A stretch of 22,016 nucleotides of DNA, from NCBI GenBank assembly GCA_900545315.1, contig UQYM01000039.1:1-22016 (forward strand), in the 5' to 3' direction. How positions within the stretch are numbered: the stretch's first letter is position 1; each line of letters opens with the position of its first letter. Positions 19,975 to 22,016 of this stretch are shown here, one piece after another. The stretch comes from an uncultured Alistipes sp. (lineage in GTDB: Bacteria; Bacteroidota; Bacteroidia; Bacteroidales; Rikenellaceae). A program made the translations under genes and the position numbers. The notes below the pieces were generated by a model that saw only the letters and a program-made list of their open reading frames with translations, was not told where the DNA came from and made no database searches.

Positions 19975-19981
19975 CTCCTTT
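19975..19981 (-). promoter_or_regulatory. rplJ: Shine-Dalgarno motif of rplJ
   Basis: The minus strand reads AAAGGAG, with a 4-nt spacer to the rplJ ATG and immediately after the rplA stop codon. Most other starts in this cluster lack such a motif, as is usual in this phylum. Confidence 0.7.
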
Positions 19982-20680
19982 TTATTTGATGTCAACCGAT
20001 TTGGGGTCTACCGCTAAGCCGGGGCTCATCGTAGAAGATAAATAGATGCTCTGTACGTAGGTACCTTTAGCTGCAGAGGGTTTCAGCTTGTTGATCATGG
20101 ACATGAACTCTTTGACGTTGTCCGCGATCTGCTCAGCGCTGAAGCTGATTTTGCCCACTGCCGAGTGAACGATACCGAATTTGTCGACTTTGAAGTCGAT
20201 TTTACCGGCTTTCACTTCGGTAACAGCTTTGCCTACTTCCATGGTAACAGTTCCGGTTTTGGGGTTCGGCATCAGACCACGTGGACCCAGAATACGTCCG
20301 AGTGCTCCGACCTTGGCCATAACGTTGGGGGTGGTGATGATTACATCAACATCGGTCCAACCGCCTTTGATCTTTTCGACATATTCGTCCAGTCCTACAT
20401 AATCAGCGCCGGCCTCTTTTGCTTCGTTCTCCTTGTCGGGAGAGCAGAGCACCAGAACACGTACCTGTTTTCCGGTACCATGAGGCAGGGTAACAACACC
20501 ACGTACCATCTGGTTGGATTTGCGCGGGTCAACACCGAGGCGCACATCCAGGTCGACGGAAGCATCGAATTTCGTAAAGGTGATATCCTTCAGAAGAGCT
20601 GCCGCCTCGCCTAGCTTGTACACTTTACCGGTCTCGACTTTTGCAAGAGCCGTTTTTCTGTTTTTGGTCAGCTTACTCAT
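19982..20680 (-). CDS. rplA: 50S ribosomal protein L1
   Basis: Forms the mobile L1 stalk of the large subunit, binds 23S rRNA near the E site and guides exit of deacylated tRNA. In other bacteria it also represses translation of the rplK-rplA mRNA. 232 residues, normal length. Landmarks are VDLDVRLGVDPRKSNQMVRG (about 43-62), LPHGTGK, and the strongly conserved GRILGPRGLMPNPKTGTV (about 132-149). The last belongs to domain II, with FKVDKFGIVHSAVGKISF following it. It starts with ATG 19 nt after rplK and ends 11 nt before rplJ. No truncation or oddity is seen. No obvious copy of the L1-binding rRNA mimic can be picked out by eye in the short rplK leader. Confidence 0.99.
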   Translation of the reverse strand: MSKLTKNRKTALAKVETGKVYKLGEAAALLKDITFTKFDASVDLDVRLGVDPRKSNQMVRGVVTLPHGTGKQVRVLVLCSPDKENEAKEAGADYVGLDEYVEKIKGGWTDVDVIITTPNVMAKVGALGRILGPRGLMPNPKTGTVTMEVGKAVTEVKAGKIDFKVDKFGIVHSAVGKISFSAEQIADNVKEFMSMINKLKPSAAKGTYVQSIYLSSTMSPGLAVDPKSVDIK

Positions 20681-20699
20681 TTTCAGTAACTTTTGTCAA

Positions 20700-21140
20700 T
20701 TACAAACTAGGAAATTCACCAACTACGTTGATACCCATGCTACGGGCCGTACCGGCAACCATCCGCATTGCTGACTCAATGGTGAAGCAGTTCAGGTCGG
20801 GCATTTTGTCCTCGGCGATCGTTTTGATCTGCTCCCAGGTTACCTGACCCACTTTTTTACGGTTCGGCTCTGCCGATCCGCTTTGCAGTTTGGCTGCCTC
20901 TTTGAGCTGTACGGCTACGGGCGGCTGCTTGACAACGAAATCGAATGATTTGTCGCCATATACGGTGATAATGACAGGAAGTACTTTCCCCGCCTTGTCC
21001 TGAGTCCGCGCATTGAACTGTTTGCAGAAGTCCATGATATTGACTCCCTTGGAACCCAGTGCGGGACCTACTGGGGGCGAAGGATTGGCGGCACCACCTT
21101 TGATCTGCAATTTGATTAATGCAGCAACCTCTTTTGCCAT
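20700..21140 (-). CDS. rplK: 50S ribosomal protein L11
   Basis: Binds the GTPase-associated region of 23S rRNA and supports factor binding and the stringent response. 146 residues, normal length. The N-terminal proline-rich loop PSPPVGPALGSKGVNI (about 21-36), which lies at the thiopeptide antibiotic site, is intact. The C-terminal RNA-binding domain contains EDKMPDLN and the SAMRMVAGTARSMGI helix (about 123-137). ATG at 21140 lies 17 nt after nusG. An AAAGGA motif 5 nt before the start gives a Shine-Dalgarno-like site. It belongs to the secE-nusG-rplKAJL transcript. Confidence 0.99.
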   Translation of the reverse strand: MAKEVAALIKLQIKGGAANPSPPVGPALGSKGVNIMDFCKQFNARTQDKAGKVLPVIITVYGDKSFDFVVKQPPVAVQLKEAAKLQSGSAEPNRKKVGQVTWEQIKTIAEDKMPDLNCFTIESAMRMVAGTARSMGINVVGEFPSL

Positions 21141-21145
21141 AATTT

Positions 21146-21151
21146 TCCTTT
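21146..21151 (-). promoter_or_regulatory. rplK: Shine-Dalgarno-like motif of rplK
   Basis: The minus strand reads AAAGGA, 5 nt before the rplK ATG. It is weaker than the rplJ motif but stands out against the neighbouring starts. Confidence 0.5.
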
Positions 21152-21157
21152 CGTTAA

Positions 21158-21718
21158 TTATTCTTTTTCAACTTGCATGAAGCTCAACTCCATAGGAGTC
21201 TTGCGTCCGAAAATCTTCACGGAAACCGTTAGTTTCTTTCGGTCGTTGTCCACGGCCTCGATAGTGCCCGAAAAACTTGAGAAGGGACCGTCGATCACCT
21301 TGACCATGTCACCGACGAAGAAAGGAACTTCGTTTTCCTCTTCACTCTCGCTCAATTCATCGACACGTCCTAAGATGCGACTAACCTCTTGGGGGCGCAG
21401 AGGGGTTGCCTCCATAGGGTTACCGCCTTTCGTGTCGTTGAGGAAGCCTAAGACGTTGGGAGTGTTACGAAGAATAAACGGAATTTCTCCTACCAGGGCT
21501 GCTTCGACTAATACATAGCCCGGATAAGAAACACGTTCCTTACTGATTTTTTTACCGTTTCTGATCTGGTAAATTTTCTCAGTAGGGATTAGAACTTGGG
21601 AGATATAATCTTCGAGATGAGATTGGCGTACTTCGTTGTCGATGTACTCTTTAACCTTTTTCTCTTTACCTCCGATGGCACGTACGACGTACCACTGTTT
21701 CTGCTCTTTTTCGCTCAT
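21158..21718 (-). CDS. nusG: Transcription termination/antitermination factor NusG
   Basis: Elongation factor that binds the RNA polymerase clamp and links it to the ribosome or to Rho. 186 residues. The N-terminal NGN domain (about 7-118) begins with WYVVRAIGGKEKKVKEYI and contains VSYPGYVLVE (about 63-72). A linker rich in Glu (ELSESEEENE, about 120-129) leads to the C-terminal KOW domain (about 132-186) with VGDMVKVIDGPFSSFSGTI. The start is ATG at 21718, and the gene lies 26 nt after secE. Complete and without oddities. The order secE-nusG-rplK is conserved across bacteria. Confidence 0.99.
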   Translation of the reverse strand: MSEKEQKQWYVVRAIGGKEKKVKEYIDNEVRQSHLEDYISQVLIPTEKIYQIRNGKKISKERVSYPGYVLVEAALVGEIPFILRNTPNVLGFLNDTKGGNPMEATPLRPQEVSRILGRVDELSESEEENEVPFFVGDMVKVIDGPFSSFSGTIEAVDNDRKKLTVSVKIFGRKTPMELSFMQVEKE

Positions 21719-21744
21719 CTTTATTAACCTGCTAGAATAGACAA

Positions 21745-21936
21745 TTAATAAAGGATGCTATATATAGCTTTCATGATGTTCTCAAAGGCGAGGTCCATAA
21801 CCAGCACCACCAGCGCGAGTAAAAGGGAAGCAACCATAACGATTACCGCAGAGTGGGACAGCTGGCTCATTGAGGGCCAGGACACTTTTTGAACGAGCTC
21901 TGTGTAGGCTTCTTTAGTGTAAGATACAATTTTCAT
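21745..21936 (-). CDS. secE: Preprotein translocase subunit SecE
   Basis: Small inner-membrane subunit that clamps the SecY channel. 63 residues with a single membrane helix (about 31-55), the short form typical outside the enterobacteria. The amphipathic N-terminal part contains YTELVQKVSWPSMSQL, with the conserved VSWPS motif before the helix. The start is ATG at 21936, 17 nt after the tRNA-Trp gene. Placement between tRNA-Trp and nusG agrees with the identification. Confidence 0.97.
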   Translation of the reverse strand: MKIVSYTKEAYTELVQKVSWPSMSQLSHSAVIVMVASLLLALVVLVMDLAFENIMKAIYSILY

Positions 21937-21953
21937 AATTGCACTATTTTTTG

Positions 21954-22016
21954 CACGAGTGGAGAGATTCGAACTCCCATCAACGGTTTTGGAGACCGCT
22001 ATTCTACCCTTGAACT
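21954..22016 (-). tRNA. tRNA-Trp (anticodon CCA), 5' end cut by window edge
   Basis: On the minus strand the D stem (GTTC/GAAT), anticodon stem GCGGT/ACCGT with loop CTCCAAA, T stem GGGAG/CTCTC with TTCGAAT, and the 3' acceptor strand CACTCGT with discriminator G can all be folded. The anticodon CCA and discriminator G identify tryptophan. About 8 nt of the 5' acceptor side lie beyond the window. The terminal CCA is not encoded. It precedes secE, as in many bacteria. Confidence 0.93.

Overview
The window is ordinary chromosomal DNA from a member of the Bacteroidota, most likely the order Bacteroidales. The evidence is the Bacteroidales-type RpoB, RpoC and FucP-family sugar transporter sequences, promoter elements of the TTTG / TAnnTTTG type, and mostly absent Shine-Dalgarno sequences. 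I cannot name the genus. No phage, insertion sequence, CRISPR array or defence island is visible. The most interesting signals are in the spacers and in one catalytically dead enzyme.

Left part (1-3470, minus strand): an envelope and isoprenoid cluster read right to left. A membrane-anchored LytM/M23-like protein that has lost its zinc ligands is followed after 3 nt by dxr (second step of the MEP isoprenoid pathway). After a 197-nt spacer with two inverted repeats comes rseP, a site-2 intramembrane protease that runs off the left edge. A divergent promoter region separates this cluster from the next.

Second part (3681-7016, plus strand): a probable three-gene sugar operon made of a sugar-1-phosphate nucleotidyltransferase, aldose 1-epimerase (galM) and a glucose/galactose-type MFS importer. 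It is closed by a strong bidirectional terminator. No galactokinase or galactose-1-phosphate uridylyltransferase is present in this segment.

Middle (7017-10531): an AT-rich spacer with a possible gene remnant, then one orphan MacB/FtsX-type ABC permease with no ATPase beside it, then a 542-nt pyrimidine-rich non-coding stretch that separates it from the convergent rpoC.

Right part (10471-22016, minus strand): the conserved transcription and translation cluster tRNA-Trp - secE - nusG - rplK - rplA - rplJ - rplL - rpoB - rpoC. It contributes protein export (SecE), transcription elongation (NusG), the L1, L11 and L7/L12 stalk proteins, and the two largest RNA polymerase subunits. Regulation appears to sit in the spacers: two tandem U-tailed hairpins between rplL and rpoB, a long inverted repeat between rpoB and rpoC, a terminator after rpoC, and rare Shine-Dalgarno motifs before rplJ and rplK. 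I found no convincing internal promoter for rpoBC, so these genes probably depend on read-through from upstream.
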